Shown piece by piece: positions 39,895-51,730 of a stretch of 64,000 bases of DNA; the stretch's first letter is position 1, and each line of letters starts with the position of its first letter. The notes below the pieces were generated by a model that saw nothing but the letters and a program-made list of their open reading frames with translations, was not told where the DNA came from and did not search any database. The translations under genes and the position numbers were made by a program. Location: assembly GCA_030077755.1 (NCBI GenBank), contig JAQJZZ010000010.1:4402001-4466000 (forward strand). The letters run 5' to 3'. The DNA comes from Filosporella fistucella. Lineage: Eukaryota; Ascomycota; Leotiomycetes; Helotiales.

Positions 39895-40135
39895 CTGAAT
39901 TTCTAGAGAGAGATGTATCTTAGCATAAATTGAGGGCAGTTGTAGTTGCTTCTAAGACTCAAGTCGAGCTTGTTGACTGCGGAGTTGAATTTCGGCTGCC
40001 GTAGCGAGTTGGAGCTTGCAACTGAAAAAGTACGCTCCAAGCCTTGTCGCAACATTCAATCCATTGCTCACAAATTACTTGAATCCGAATCCACCTGCAA
40101 TTTCTCAGCAACGCATAGAAAAGAGCTTCGCCATC
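39895..40135. promoter_or_regulatory. Compact divergent promoter region, OGG1 / U2AF large subunit
   Basis: Only 241 bases separate the OGG1 start (minus) from the U2AF65 start (plus). Both promoters and leaders must fit here, so co-regulation is possible. No named binding site could be assigned. Confidence 0.5.
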
Positions 40136-42095
40136 ATGAACGGCGATAGCTACTCATCAAGAGGCATGGCACCTTCATCGACCAAACCCAAGCAGCAAGC
40201 TGGAGCTACTACTGACAATCAAGCTTCAACAGATTCTGGTCGCCACGGCTCATCTAGAGATTATCCTGTAAGTCGCAGCCGCACTGAAAATACACGCATA
40301 TCTAATGAGGCAGTCATCTCGCGACGATAGACGTGGTGATAGAGGTGGAGACCGCGACAGACGTCGCTCTCGATCTCCAGGACACCGAGGTTCAAGACCC
40401 TCACGTCGCGATGGGGATGTAGATACATATTCCACCAGCCGTGATTACCGAGAACGAGAGCGCGAAGATAGATACTCTGGTAGAGATCGTCGAGGTGGAG
40501 GAGAGAGAGAATGGGATAGGGACCGTGGCTCCAGGCGCGACGCAAGACGAGACGATGACGATAGACCTCCAAGACGAGACAGAGATCTTTTCGAGGAAAG
40601 AAGAGGCGGAGGTGGACGGCGTGGTGATAGAGGCAATCGAGATGGAGGCTTCGGAGGTGATCCTGGTCGGGACAGGAAGAAGAGCGCAACTCCTCCACCC
40701 AAGAAGAAGGAACCAACTCCGGATTTGACTGATGTTGTGTCGATTCTTGAGCGAAAGAGACGATTGACCCAGTGGGATATCAAACCACCTGGATACGAAA
40801 ATGTCACCGCGGAGCAGGCCAAGTTATCTGGCATGTTTCCTCTCCCAGGAGCTCCTCGAACTCAGCCTATGGACCCAAGCAAGCTACAAGCATTTATGTC
40901 ACAGCCCAGTGGCTCTGTCACCAATGCAGCACTGAAGCCATCCAACTCCCGTCAAGCGAAACGATTACTTATCCACAACCTCCCACCCGCCATTAATGAG
41001 GAGACCATTGTCAACTTCTTCAACTTGCAGCTCAATGGCTTGAACGTGATCGAGGGCTCTGACCCATGCATTTCAGCACAGATCTCGAAGGATAAGTCCT
41101 TTGCGTTACTTGAGTTCAAGCAGCCTACGGATGCCACCATGGCATTAGCCCTCGATCAGATTACTATGGAGGACGAACATATGAATGGATCATCTAAAGG
41201 GGGCTCTAAAGGACTTTCAATACGTCGCCCTAAGGATTACATTGTCCCTGCTGTTACCGATGAAACCCCCTATGAGTCTGGAATAGTTTCGAATGTTGTT
41301 GTTGACACCCAGAACAAAATAAGCATATCCAGCATCCCACTTTACCTGAATGATGAGCAAGTCACAGAGCTTCTTGTTTCTTTCGGAGAGCTAAAAGCAT
41401 TTGTGCTTGTCAAAGATAATAGCACAGAGGAGTCTAGAGTAAGCTTTATTCCCCAGCATCAGTTTCCTGTTATCGCAGCTGCTAATCCATCAGGGTATTG
41501 CTTTCTGCGAATACGTCGACCCGGCTGCGACTGATATTGCGGTCGAAGGACTGAACGGCATGGAGCTAGGTGATAAGCACTTGAAAGTTCAGAGAGCAAG
41601 TATTGGACATACCCAAGTTTCCGGTCTCGAAATGGGTGTCAATGCAATGTCGATGCTTGCTGGAACTACATCTTCTGGCTTGGAAGAAGGCCGTGTTTTA
41701 CAACTTCTCAATATGGTCACTCCAGAGGAACTTATTGACAATGAAGACTATGAAGGTATTTGATGATATCGTGAGTCACAAGCTCTCGCTAAATTCAGAA
41801 CAGAGATTTGCGAGGATGTGAAGGAGGAGTGCGAAAAGTATGGCAAGGTTTTGGATATGAAAGTTCCAAGACCTACAGGCGGCAGTAGACAATCGAACGG
41901 CGTTGGAAAGATATTCGTCAGATTTGAGAATTCTGAAGCAGCAGGCAGAGCACTTCGGTCGCTAGCCGGCAGAAAATTCGCAGACCGCACAGTCGTCACA
42001 ACATACTTCTCAGAGGTACATAGTCCTCGGTGCTTACATGATGAATGACAATGCTAATGTGCACCCAGGAAAATTTCGAAGTGTCTGCTTGGTAA
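40136..42095 (+). CDS. U2AF2: Splicing factor U2AF large subunit (U2AF65-like)
   Basis: Five exons, 40136-40267, 40314-41438, 41494-41755, 41804-42015 and 42069-42095, give 585 aa. An Arg/Ser/Asp/Gly-rich N-terminus leads to the conserved RLTQWDIKPPGYENVTAEQA box, whose Trp binds the small U2AF subunit. RRM1 (KRLLIHNLPP...) and RRM2 (ISISSIPLYLN...) bind the polypyrimidine tract. The last domain is a UHM (VLQLLNMVTPEEL...GRKFADRTVVTTYF, with the R-x-F motif) that recognises RWD motifs, as in SF3B1, also present in this window. At the third intron the first CAG (41794-41796) would give a premature stop; the second AG at 41803 keeps frame. The short last exon encodes ENFEVSAW. It marks 3' splice sites for U2 snRNP. 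Confidence 0.95.
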
Positions 42096-43813
42096 AGTCC
42101 TGCTCTCTACATGAGATACCCCTCTCTCCTACCAATACGGTGGACCAAGTATTTGGCCTTTTAACGCAGATCTGAATATCCCACCTTTCGATCATAAATT
42201 CTGTTTTGTACTTCTAGTAGTGCCCTGTTGGCAAAAATAAGGCGTAGCAGGGAAAAGCAGTTGCATTGACACAGGTCGAAAATTAATCAAACAGAGCCTC
42301 CTCAAACCTTGACATAAATTGCACGAAGTGAAATGATAACTGCGCTTTACATGAGCTTTACCAGCGATAGCTCTCATAATCCACATGCGAATACAGAGGC
42401 TAATGCAAAACACCAACCTCAACAGATACGCGCTGAGAGTTCATAGGGCGACAGGGTGGGTTTGAACGCGCATCTTATTTCTATTTCGGTATATCTTCCT
42501 AGCTATCTACCTAGCTCAATTAAATATGAGCATCCAAATTCTTCCCGCCTCAAGCACAGCAGAATACGCCTAAGTTTTATGATGTAAGCGACGCCAGTGA
42601 ACGTCCACTAGGGCGAAGCGCAGAACTGGTGTCGAGAATGAGAACAGAAGTCCAAATTGTTCAGGGTTCCTCCCGCAGGAGGTCCTGTCGACAGTCATAC
42701 ACTAAATTACTCCTCATGCTTGTTTTATTGCAAGCATTCTGAGAATCCTGTGGAGGTTGAGGTCGAATTCCGTTTTCTACCAGACCAGGCACTTTAGGTA
42801 TTGGGGCAATACAGTGCCAAAAAAACTTGCCCAAGCTCGTAGACTCGCCACAGGATGTGATGCGGTTGAATTTACCCACTCCACGCACCACTTTGGGGCT
42901 CTGGACAGAAGCTGCAATAGAAGCGGACAGAGATCAAACAATAAAAGTGTACCCTGTGGTTGAGGTCAGCAAAGCTAGAAATATTTGGTACACTAATGAA
43001 GGCGTGGGAGAAAGGACAAGCATCAGAAGTCGAGTAAATTCATCGACCTCTACGGAAGGCTTCAGCCTTCGTAGAGGACATAAAATGAGAGGTGCCAAAA
43101 TGGTATATGATCATCATATGCAGTGGGATGAAAGAGACGGGTAAGCTACTTACTCCAGAGTTGTTTCGACCAGTACATGTATAGGTGGAGGATGTTTACT
43201 ACAAATCGAGGTAAGCTGAGTATCAGGTGGAAATGAAAAGATGGCAGCGACGCGTCGAGGTCTTATGCACTCTTAACATATTGACTGAGTTCTGGCGGCC
43301 TTTCGAGCTGGGGAAATTGGCCCCGAGAACTCAGCCACAAGAGATATTAGAAGACCGGTATACAGTATCATCAATTGAGATACCGATAAATCGATGTTGG
43401 GGGGTGGAGGCTTGGAGGATAACGCTACAGTGCTCGCAAATTAGGGCAACAGAAGACAAGGGACATCCCAATTCTGTCGGTTATGAGTACTTGGTGAGTC
43501 GAATGCCTATTTGGTCAGAGCAGAAGCCGAGAATATGTTGTCGATCTGAGTGCGCATAAGAGAATCATAGTTCTCGCCCAAATTTTATTGCTGTGGAAGC
43601 CTCCTGAGAGAATGATGAGGTCGAGATTTTTTTAAGCTGGATCTTCGGAGAAAATTGCACTAGAGCAATTCTGTACTAGCCGACAGTTTAGTACAAGCGA
43701 GCGCACTTTGTGAATTTCTTGAGAACTTCGTCTCGAATTGAAATCTTTAGAAGTTAACGCCTTTTCGACAACGACACTCTCACGATACCATCAGTCAATA
43801 AATCCATACCAAA
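42096..43813. other. Intergenic between U2AF65 and RPS13
   Basis: 1.7 kb with no convincing exon. Contains a near-perfect hairpin at 43047-43077 (listed separately). The right end should be the RPS13 promoter. Confidence 0.5.
43047..43077. repeat. Inverted repeat able to form a hairpin
   Basis: Arms CCTCTACG(G)AAGGCT and AGCCTTCGTAGAGG are complementary over 14 pairs with one unpaired G and a TC loop. It lies in non-coding DNA 0.7 kb upstream of RPS13. Role unknown; it could be a terminator-like RNA hairpin, a protein site or chance. Confidence 0.7.
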
Positions 43814-44530
43814 ATGGGGCGCATGCACAGTAACGGCAAGGGCATTTCTGCCTCCGCCATTCCATATTCCCGCACTCCACCTGCCTGGTTGAAGACCACC
43901 CCCGAACAAGTTGTCGACCAAATCTGCAAGCTCGCAAAGAAGGGAGCCACTCCATCGCAAATCGGTGTTGTCCTCAGAGACTCTCACGGTATTGCCCAGG
44001 TCAAGGTTGTAACTGGTATGCTGTCGTACCTGCAATTTGAAATACTCGACTAATAATGTGAAGGTAACAAGATCCTCAGAATCTTGAAGTCAAATGGTAC
44101 GGTTATACCAATGCAATTCTCAGCGGTCCCGGGACATTCTCGGTGGTGGTTCTGATACGCAATTCATACTGCCTCTGCTTGGTCTCTGACTGACGGAGTG
44201 AAATTCCTATTGAACAATACTATCCTTGTCGTCTCATTGGCTCACCAATTCCAACAGGTCTTGCCCCAGAAATCCCAGAGGACTTGTACATGTTGATCAA
44301 GAAAGTGAGCAAAGCCAGTATATACATATTGAGTACCCACACTGACCTCGCGCCAGGCCGTTGCCGTTCGCAAGCATCTTGAGCGCAACCGAAAGGACAA
44401 GGACTCCAAGTTCCGTCTCATTCTCATCGAGTCTCGTATCCACCGCCTGTCTCGCTACTACAAGACTGTTGGTGTTCTTCCACCTACATGGAGATACGAG
44501 AGCGCCACTGCCAGCACCATGGTCGCATAA
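43814..44530 (+). CDS. RPS13: 40S ribosomal protein S13 (uS15)
   Basis: Four exons, 43814-44015, 44064-44096, 44258-44304 and 44357-44530, give 151 aa, exactly the family length. Starts [20 protein letters not shown] and ends [14 protein letters not shown], as in other S13 proteins. It contacts 18S rRNA in the small-subunit body near the subunit interface. Intron-rich structure with a larger second intron (161 bases) is common in fungal ribosomal genes. Codon use is strongly biased to C-ending codons (GCC, AAG, CTC, CGC), fitting high expression. Confidence 0.97.
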
Positions 44531-44915
44531 GTGGTTTACGGTCAGGAAATTTGCTATTTGGCATGGAGTTGGGGTGTGGTCAATTGCATCAAGGGCTGAT
44601 AAGCTTGGGCGCACCGTGATGGTAGCATAAAAGCTTCATATGAACTTGATATGAAGAATCAGATCTCAAAACACACTCTAATTTGATGTGCCAACTCCTC
44701 CATTCTTGTCACTCGTCTTGCCTGAACAGAATGACTCCCGTCGCCATCTTTACAATTTTAGAAAGCAGCAGTGCTTTCACGCTTTCATGCTTCTCCCACA
44801 AGCCACAAGCCACCTGCCTGTTTCCACATCGCAAATCTATTGATACCCTCGTTTTGCCATCATAATTGTTTAAGCAAGCGGATATTGTCAGAGGAATATC
44901 CCCAATTCCCTTGTG
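44531..44915. other. Intergenic, convergent 3' ends of RPS13 and SDC1
   Basis: 385 bases; expected to hold two 3' UTRs. Nothing else seen. Confidence 0.5.
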
Positions 44916-45534
44916 TCAAGTTCCCTCAATCTCCTTCGACCTCTGCAAAAAATATTCACCTAGCGCACGCAACGGATCTTTGGGTCTGATTGGAGATAAA
45001 AAATTAGCAACCATGCCAATTCCACCTGCTACCACTTTCTAAGCACCTACTGTTCTTTTGCGACGAGTTTTACTCCTTCCAAAAGCACTCCCGTAATCTT
45101 GGAGTTCAAGTATTGCCTGGTAGGCGCACCATGATCTGGAGCTTCCCGTGGCATTGTAGGTGCAGGATCGGGGTGTTGGGAATTGGCGCGAGAAGTGACA
45201 TCGCTGCCGTTGACGTTGCGCGATGGAGTGCCCGTTCTTGCAGGAAGGGGACTGGGTGCGTTTGTTGCATTGAGCGCGATTGCAGGAGACTATGAAGATA
45301 TTAATTCAGGTACCTTGAATAGCATCAAGGAGCATAGCCACTTACGGCGGGCCTGTCGGGAGTTCCATCTGTCATGATAACATCTTTGACAAGTTCTCCC
45401 GATTGTGCAGCTGGAGAAGTAGCTGCTATCGCGGTAGTCGAGAATTGTTCCATCGTGACTTGAGATGCATGCCCAGGTGCACCAATGGGGATAGAGGTTT
45501 GTTCTTGAAGATTCGGTAAATCAGAGTGTGACAT
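44916..45534 (-). CDS. SDC1: COMPASS subunit Sdc1 / Dpy-30 homologue
   Basis: Three exons, 45346-45534, 45051-45289 and 44916-44985, give 165 aa. No single ORF shows the domain because an intron cuts through it. The joined C-terminus contains the Dpy-30 motif: PTRQYLNSKITGVLLEGV, then KLVAKEQ across the junction to PKDPLRALGEYFLQRS, ending KEIEGT. The first 110 residues are Ser/Thr/Pro/Ala-rich and disordered. Sdc1 dimerises through this helical motif and binds Bre2 in the Set1/COMPASS histone H3 lysine-4 methyltransferase. Introns are 56 and 65 bases. It is divergent from FAN1 with 282 bases between start codons. Confidence 0.88.
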
Positions 45535-45816
45535 GATAGGAGATTTGCCTCCAAGGTTGGGCCAGAAGTGACAAAGTGATGCTATCCACTAGAGAAGTTC
45601 CAAAAGTTTCCCTTCAACGATCTTGGGACACACAGTCTCGCTGTGGGCACATAGTTCTCTAGGGAGACGGGATCCTTGCCACGCCAAGGAATCACGGGTT
45701 CTCGTGACGTTGTCAGACGCGTCCACGGCGCCCCAAAGTTGCCAGATTCTCAAAAGGATTTGATCTCGAGAAACTCGGAGTAGTTCACCTCGGATTGTCA
45801 AATATCCCTTCCAAAC
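45535..45816. promoter_or_regulatory. Divergent promoter region, SDC1 / FAN1
   Basis: 282 bases between two divergent start codons, so both promoters must lie here. No specific motif assigned. Confidence 0.45.
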
Positions 45817-48436
45817 ATGGTACTTGAATCTCAGGGTCCGACAAATCACAATGCAATGTTTGGGAAGAAGATTCGGCATCCAGCTTCTACCAACTTCAAT
45901 GATGACATACTGCCGCCTGCAAAGAGGCTGAAGACCTTTGAAAGCACGGATGGTGACTGCTCTCAGGATTTATCTGACGAGGGATCTGCTTTCCAAACTC
46001 CAATTTTTCATCGCGATGAGATACCTGATTATAATGACGAGGGAGAATCCGACGGCGAACACTCTCACCCACAACGGCCAACCGAGCTTGAGAGTGCATT
46101 ACCAGCTGTGAAAACCGATAAAGAGGCCATTCAAGAGTATGAAGCCATGAGAAATTCCGACGATGTGCCTGATGATATCAAATCTCGCCTGAGCCAAAGG
46201 AGCTGGACGAGAGGTAAAAGTTCCATTTATGTTGATGCTTTCAATTACGCCCTGGAGACGGTCCTAGAGGATGAAGGCCACCTATTCGATGAGAAAGAAA
46301 TGGAGGTATTCGGTCAATGGAGAGATCTAGATTATGAAGCCCAATATTTGTGAGTACCAGTCCAGATTTCCAAAAGCCCATACTCAAGACTGATTGGAAA
46401 GGTATGTGCGGTTATTTTTACGGAAGTCTCAACTTTGGCACAGAGTAAATCGTCTTGGATACTACGGCGATATAACAGATATTCCAGCGGCTGCCGGAGC
46501 TCTTCAGCGTGTACAGCCTTTGCCAGAATCATCTGTTCCCGTTCCAATGCATCCTGCGGAGCTATCACCCCCCGATGGAACTGTACTTGGCTCATCCTTC
46601 AACTTCGCAGATGCGTCTGAAGACCATATTAGAACTCTCGAAGAAGCGTCATCTATTCTCAACCTAGACGAATTGAAGTTGATTGCAAAGGAGGCTAAAA
46701 TCCAGGGGAAGAATAAAGCCGACTTGCTCAAAGCGCTCAGAAGAATGAGCAGCCGCCAGAGTGGGCTTGGCTGGGTCGGACTAAAAAGGTCTGACAGCGA
46801 GCAGACCGAGTACTCGGATTATGGCGATAATGAGGAGGACGAAGGTCATCACAGATCTGACATCAACAGAGATGCACATTTTCTCAAGAAAATAGCAGCA
46901 AGCACTGGCCCCTGTATTCGCCTCGCGTTGCCCACTCTCAGGTTATTCGAGAGGGTTCACTTGGTTTTCTATCGTTCCACTGAGTGGACAGATAAGTCTC
47001 TCACGATCATAATTCTAGCCCGGATCTCCAGACGTAATTTCCCCCCATATGTCGTGTCCCGTTCCGCCAATATTTTCCCGTCTAGATCCGACCTACTTGA
47101 ATTTGAAGCTGCACTTAGAACTCAATTCCGAGTAGACAACATTCTCGAGTTCAATGGAAATCCTGGCCAGAAAGGTCTCGAAGAGGTTCTTGATATTTTT
47201 GACGAGGTGTATCCAAGGTGGAGAGTGCTCTTGGAAGAAGAACAACGGAAAGAGGATCGGGTGTACGACAGCTCAGAAGGGGCATATCTCAGACGTTTTT
47301 CTCCAGCTTGGGTTTACACACGAATTGTTCACAAGGGTACTGGTATTTTTGGACGCTTTAAACTATATGAACGTGAACATCAGGTTCTCACAGAGCTTCT
47401 GCAGCAACGCCTATTCCATGCTGCCAGAAGGGGAGCATGGTATCAGCGCAAGGCGTTGTTGGAGGAGCATTATATGCATTCAATTCATCCGCCTCCAGGG
47501 GTCTCTGACCACGAACAGCGGAAGAGACATTGGAAACGAATTTCACTCCATTCCTGTGAGGTAGGGCTCCAGGATAAAGACTGCCACGTTATCTACCACT
47601 ACGATCTACAGAAGAGGATACGGAAACTTGAAAAGAGTCTGAAAATTCCAAAACGTGAGCAGCATGAATTTGGACACGTATCATTATCAAAACCTATTGA
47701 GGTACATATCGAGGGCATCCAAATTAAAAAAGGCTTCCCCTCGGGTAATAAGCGCTCAAGCACGCAAGGGGATGAAAAGCAGAGGAGCACGAAAACAATA
47801 TGGGTGGACGAAGCAGAGGGTGGTGGAGAGTGCAGTGTTGAGGCCATGTGCCTATCAGTATATCGATCAAGAGGCTATAAAGGCTACCATGCCGAAGGCG
47901 GCATCATACGAACACTGTTTGCCTACCTTTTCTACGACGTGCTATTTACGTACATTCCAAACGTCTTTCAAACAGCGTATCAGACATGCCCTCTTGATTT
48001 ACACACCGATGCTTTCTTCCCCTCTCGCTTTTCAGAAATCAACCATCGTCTAGTTGAAATCGAGAATGGTCTGTCAGCTGACATCATTCGCTCGGTTGAT
48101 AGTCGAGAACGTGAAAATCGAACCTGCATCATCGGGCTAAATTGGGATTTTGAGCTTTGTGACTTGTTAGAAATAGTGAGCTGCTTCAATGGGCAGGCGT
48201 TGGCCACTGTTTGCAAGGTTATGGCTCAGGAGTATCGGGTACGTGGGGGTGGTATGCCTGACTTATTCTTGTGGAATACAACCAAAATGGAGGTTGTGTT
48301 TGCTGAGGTCAAGAGTGAAAACGACAGGTTGAGCGATACGCAGCGGTTATGGATCCACGTTCTGACTGGTGCTGGCATACGAGTGGAGCTTGCCAATACC
48401 GTTGCAAGAGAGGTTCGAGTAATAGCTTCTCCATGA
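45817..48436 (+). CDS. FAN1: Fanconi-associated nuclease 1 homologue (VRR-NUC)
   Basis: Two exons, 45817-46349 and 46402-48436, give 855 aa. The N-terminal 110 residues are acidic and disordered. The middle includes a SAP-like helix pair (ILNLDELKLIAKEAKIQGKNKADLLKALR). The C-terminal VRR-NUC domain has GGGMPDLFLW (Asp of the PD motif near residue 796), VVFAEVKSEND and SDTQRLWIHVL, which together form the PD-(D/E)xK-type active site. FAN1 is a 5' flap endo/exonuclease that helps unhook interstrand DNA crosslinks and acts at stalled forks. I see no UBZ-type zinc finger in the N-terminus, unlike the human protein and in line with other fungal members as I recall them. The 52-base intron (GTGAGT...GAAAG) is phase 2. 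Confidence 0.92.
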
Positions 48437-48653
48437 TGGTTAGACAAGTTTGGTTGCCTATCACATTTTCTCATCAAGGCCGCGGTACAGACCGTGAATA
48501 TAGAGCTTGACACTGGTTATCAATATCCGGACAGATCTATAGGTATACATTCAACACAAAGCTTGTCGTTTTGGCCAACTAATCGTAGAGCTGTTGTCAC
48601 ACTTTATCGCCCGCCATGCCCGGCTCTGATCTTCTCGCCTTACATAGGGCTTT

Positions 48654-51234
48654 TCATCTAGTATGCCTCACTGGTGGTCTCGGCCGAATGTTCGGCAAAA
48701 AGTCCTCTGCGAATATATCCCGACTTGATCTCGGAGGTGGCACCGCAGCACCTGCTTTCCATTCCACCCTAATGCTCTGTGCATTGGTGTATCGTCTCCC
48801 ATTGTACCAAAGCTCAAACCGGAGGTCAGTTGGGCCGATCACGAATCTGATTTCGTGCTTTGCTATGTAATATTTTTCTTTAGGTCCGCTCATTTTCTTG
48901 AGCCATGATTTTTCTTCTTTCACTTGTTCGAAGCTGCTAAGTGGTACGGAAGATAAATCCGAGGTAATTGTGCATAACTTAAGGCAGTCCGCTGGAATGT
49001 ATCAACAAAATTTCCTATGTTTCCAGGCTCTCCAAAATTTCAAGATGGATATTCGAAATTTACTTACCATGATCTATATTTCCCGGAAGCCGCTTGACGT
49101 CTGCATGTGATATAACAATGTCGTCCTTCCAGATAGTGTATGGGCTATCCTCATCCTTAGATGAACAAACAGCCCTCGCGAATTCATGCGATATAACATC
49201 GTTCGGATCGATGCTTTGTCCCTTCCAAAACATCAGCAGCAACTCGAATTGGGTGCAATTTCGCGAACCTTTCTGATAATCCATCGAACCTGGTTTCTAA
49301 CGAATATCCTCCCAGACACAGGCTCTCGATAGGTTTTTTGGTTTACATGCTTCTTGTTATTCTCTTTATATGGCTAATTTTGAGTCAGTAACTTTCAGTT
49401 CCGGCCACGAACTGAACCAGCAGATAGTCTGCTTTATCCTGGTTATCATGTTACAGGAATGACTTACTTGGTCGCACACTATACCATACGACGCGGGACA
49501 TATACGACTCGTCAGCACATTTCTTGAAGTCGTGATATTTTGCATCCTGTCGATAACAAGACCTTTGCAAACTGCTAATTGTCTTCTAGTTGTGAGTAAA
49601 CAACTTCCATCTTAAAGGGAGAAGTCTCACGGTTCATCAGACACCAGTATGGTGATATCAGGAGCTGAAGGATGTGGATGCAGTTCGAATTCCTCTCTCA
49701 TCTTTGTAAGTAAATATGCAGAGCTCCCAAGTCCACCTGAGAGAATCAAGTAGTCGACCATTCTTCCTGGAGCGTTTCGCTGTAGAGAATCAATTCGGTC
49801 CCTTACAAATGCGACTATCTGTCGCACTTGAGGATCAAATATGGATTTAAAATCATCCCTTCACGAAAGTCAGCTTCACGGGGCTGGGAGATCAGAAATC
49901 GTAAACGCACTGCGAAAATGACATTTTGCCTCCTGTTATACCAGCTACTAAACTGGACAGCCCTTGGTCGATATTGGGGATTGGCACCAGAAATTGCGGA
50001 AATGTATCACAGCGCTCATCACCAAAGTTGCACTTCCTAACCCTCTCAGTCAGCCGTGGGAAATCTGACTACGCATATGTTCTAATACCAGCTTTGGAAT
50101 TCGGGACTGTTCATCATGCTCCACTGATAATAGCAGTCGGTCAGCAGCTTTCCATTGTGGCTCAAATGTGTAGGGTGAAAACTCACCGCGGTGTTCTCGT
50201 CCACGGCCAGGTTAAGTCGCCTCAGACGTGACTCAACCAGTATTTCAAAGGCAGTATCGATATTTGTTGAGCCTACATTAATCCCCCGAGCTTCAACTAG
50301 CTCTTGAAGCTCGGATTTTCCTTCTCTTGTGACCTGTTCTAGAAGAGCAACATCCTAGGTGCGGTACGTTAGCATACTTCTCACGAAGGCATAGTAGTTA
50401 CTAGCAATCCTCAATGGAATTGGTCAGTGAATCAGAACGTACTGTTGTGCCACCCCCAGAATCACAGACCAGAATGACATCGTGATCCTCAAAGACCTTC
50501 GAACTAAACTTTGCTGTGTCAACAGCCGCAGCTTGAGGCTCCGATAATCCGAAATCCATTGTATGCTTTCCCTGGACAAAACCCGCCTCTTCGATTAGTT
50601 GCCTGATCCTCGTCGGTATTGCTTGAGCTCGGAAGGTGGCTGGCAGACTGAACAGAAATTCTACATGTAAGTCATGCCAGGAAGATATCTGATCTTGTAG
50701 TATCCGAACAATGTAAGCATGCAAACAGCGCATGAAGTCCCGATAATACTTTTGAACCTCATCTGCTGTGAAAAGGTCTTCAGTATCATTCACAGCCCTC
50801 AGTTGTTCTAGAATTTCAAAGTCCAGATACCGTTTAAACCACTCCTTTTTATCGTCGACATATTGAACAGGAAACCCCCATTCAGGGTTACCTCCATGTA
50901 TTGGATAGCGTATGATGGAGGGGACTTTGCGCCGGGCCTCGTGAAGTCTCGGTGGCCATTTCTGAATTATTGCAGGCATCAACATGGTCTTTGTTTGATA
51001 TGCAACGCCTGTATATTAGTCAGAATGAAGGGTCTGCACATGTTGGATAGTTCTTTCCTGTAAATGTCCTATCGATGTATTAGCATGAAGCGAAACCAAA
51101 TTTGATACCAAGCAAGCAACACCCCAGAAGTTGGGAAGCCGCTTGACTTTCTGAGACCAAGTAGATGCTGGCTTGGATTAGACTGACATGCCAAAGTCTA
51201 TCCCCACGACCACATCTGGCTGTACACTCGCCAT
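48654..51234 (-). CDS. Hsp70-like / HSPA12-type actin-fold ATPase, one abnormal splice donor
   Basis: Eleven exons: 51188-51234, 51058-51068, 50443-51008, 50187-50354, 50089-50123, 49911-50036, 49631-49858, 49468-49585, 49269-49373, 49068-49221 and 48654-48991. The sum, 1896 bases, gives 631 aa. The actin/Hsp70 ATPase signatures are in order: VVVGIDFGMTFTGVAY (phosphate 1), VILVCDSGGGTTD (phosphate 2) and LSGGLGSSAYL (adenosine). A C-terminal part carries GRIFVRNQVRWIIRKGQ and FELWYNGRRY. It belongs to the divergent fungal Hsp70-like proteins without a classical peptide-binding domain; partner and function are unknown. Oddity: exon 2 is an 11-base micro-exon, and the following 49-base intron must start with GA (ACAG|GAAAGA). 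A one-base change from GTAAGA would explain it. The gene may be impaired or depend on non-canonical splicing. Confidence 0.82.
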
Positions 51235-51730
51235 CTTTGGAGTTCAAATTCTAATAGGAAGGTGCAGAACAGGAGCATCAAACATCAGAATTTCACAGAG
51301 GATATCGAGAGAGTAAATATGTGGATTAACCAAGAATCCGTCAGAAGATAACGATCGCGTTTGATAAGTAGCCTTACCCCTCGTAAGGTAAGCCAGCTTG
51401 TATAAAATGTCTGATTGTGAGAATGGTGTGGTTCACTCAAGGCTGAGCAGGCGCCTCAACCCGCCAAAGCTTGGTGAGGTGTGTGAAACAAGCACAGCCT
51501 GATCATGGCCAGAGGTAGGCTCAGCTGGGGCGTCAAATAATGGCTCGTAAATAATATTGCATAGGCGGTACGCCACAATTTCTGCCTGGATCCCCATCTT
51601 GAGTAACTGATCCAAAATCCCCAGCCTGGTTATCTTCCACAGAGTGACCCAACATATGTCTGGTTCACATACATATCTTCAAATGTGAGATTTCGATATA
51701 GTTAAAATCGAGAGAGCTCATACTTTCAAT
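51235..51730. other. Divergent upstream region, Hsp70-like gene / N-myristoylated unknown
   Basis: 496 bases between divergent start codons. A 60-codon minus-strand ORF (51433-51615) has only a TTG start and no recognisable motif, so it is not called. Likely holds both promoters. Confidence 0.45.

Noticed and set aside
49222..49268. Apparent frameshift at RKG in the Hsp70-like gene
   Set aside because: A 47-base intron (GTTCGC...GGAAG) gives WIIRKGQSIDPND in frame.
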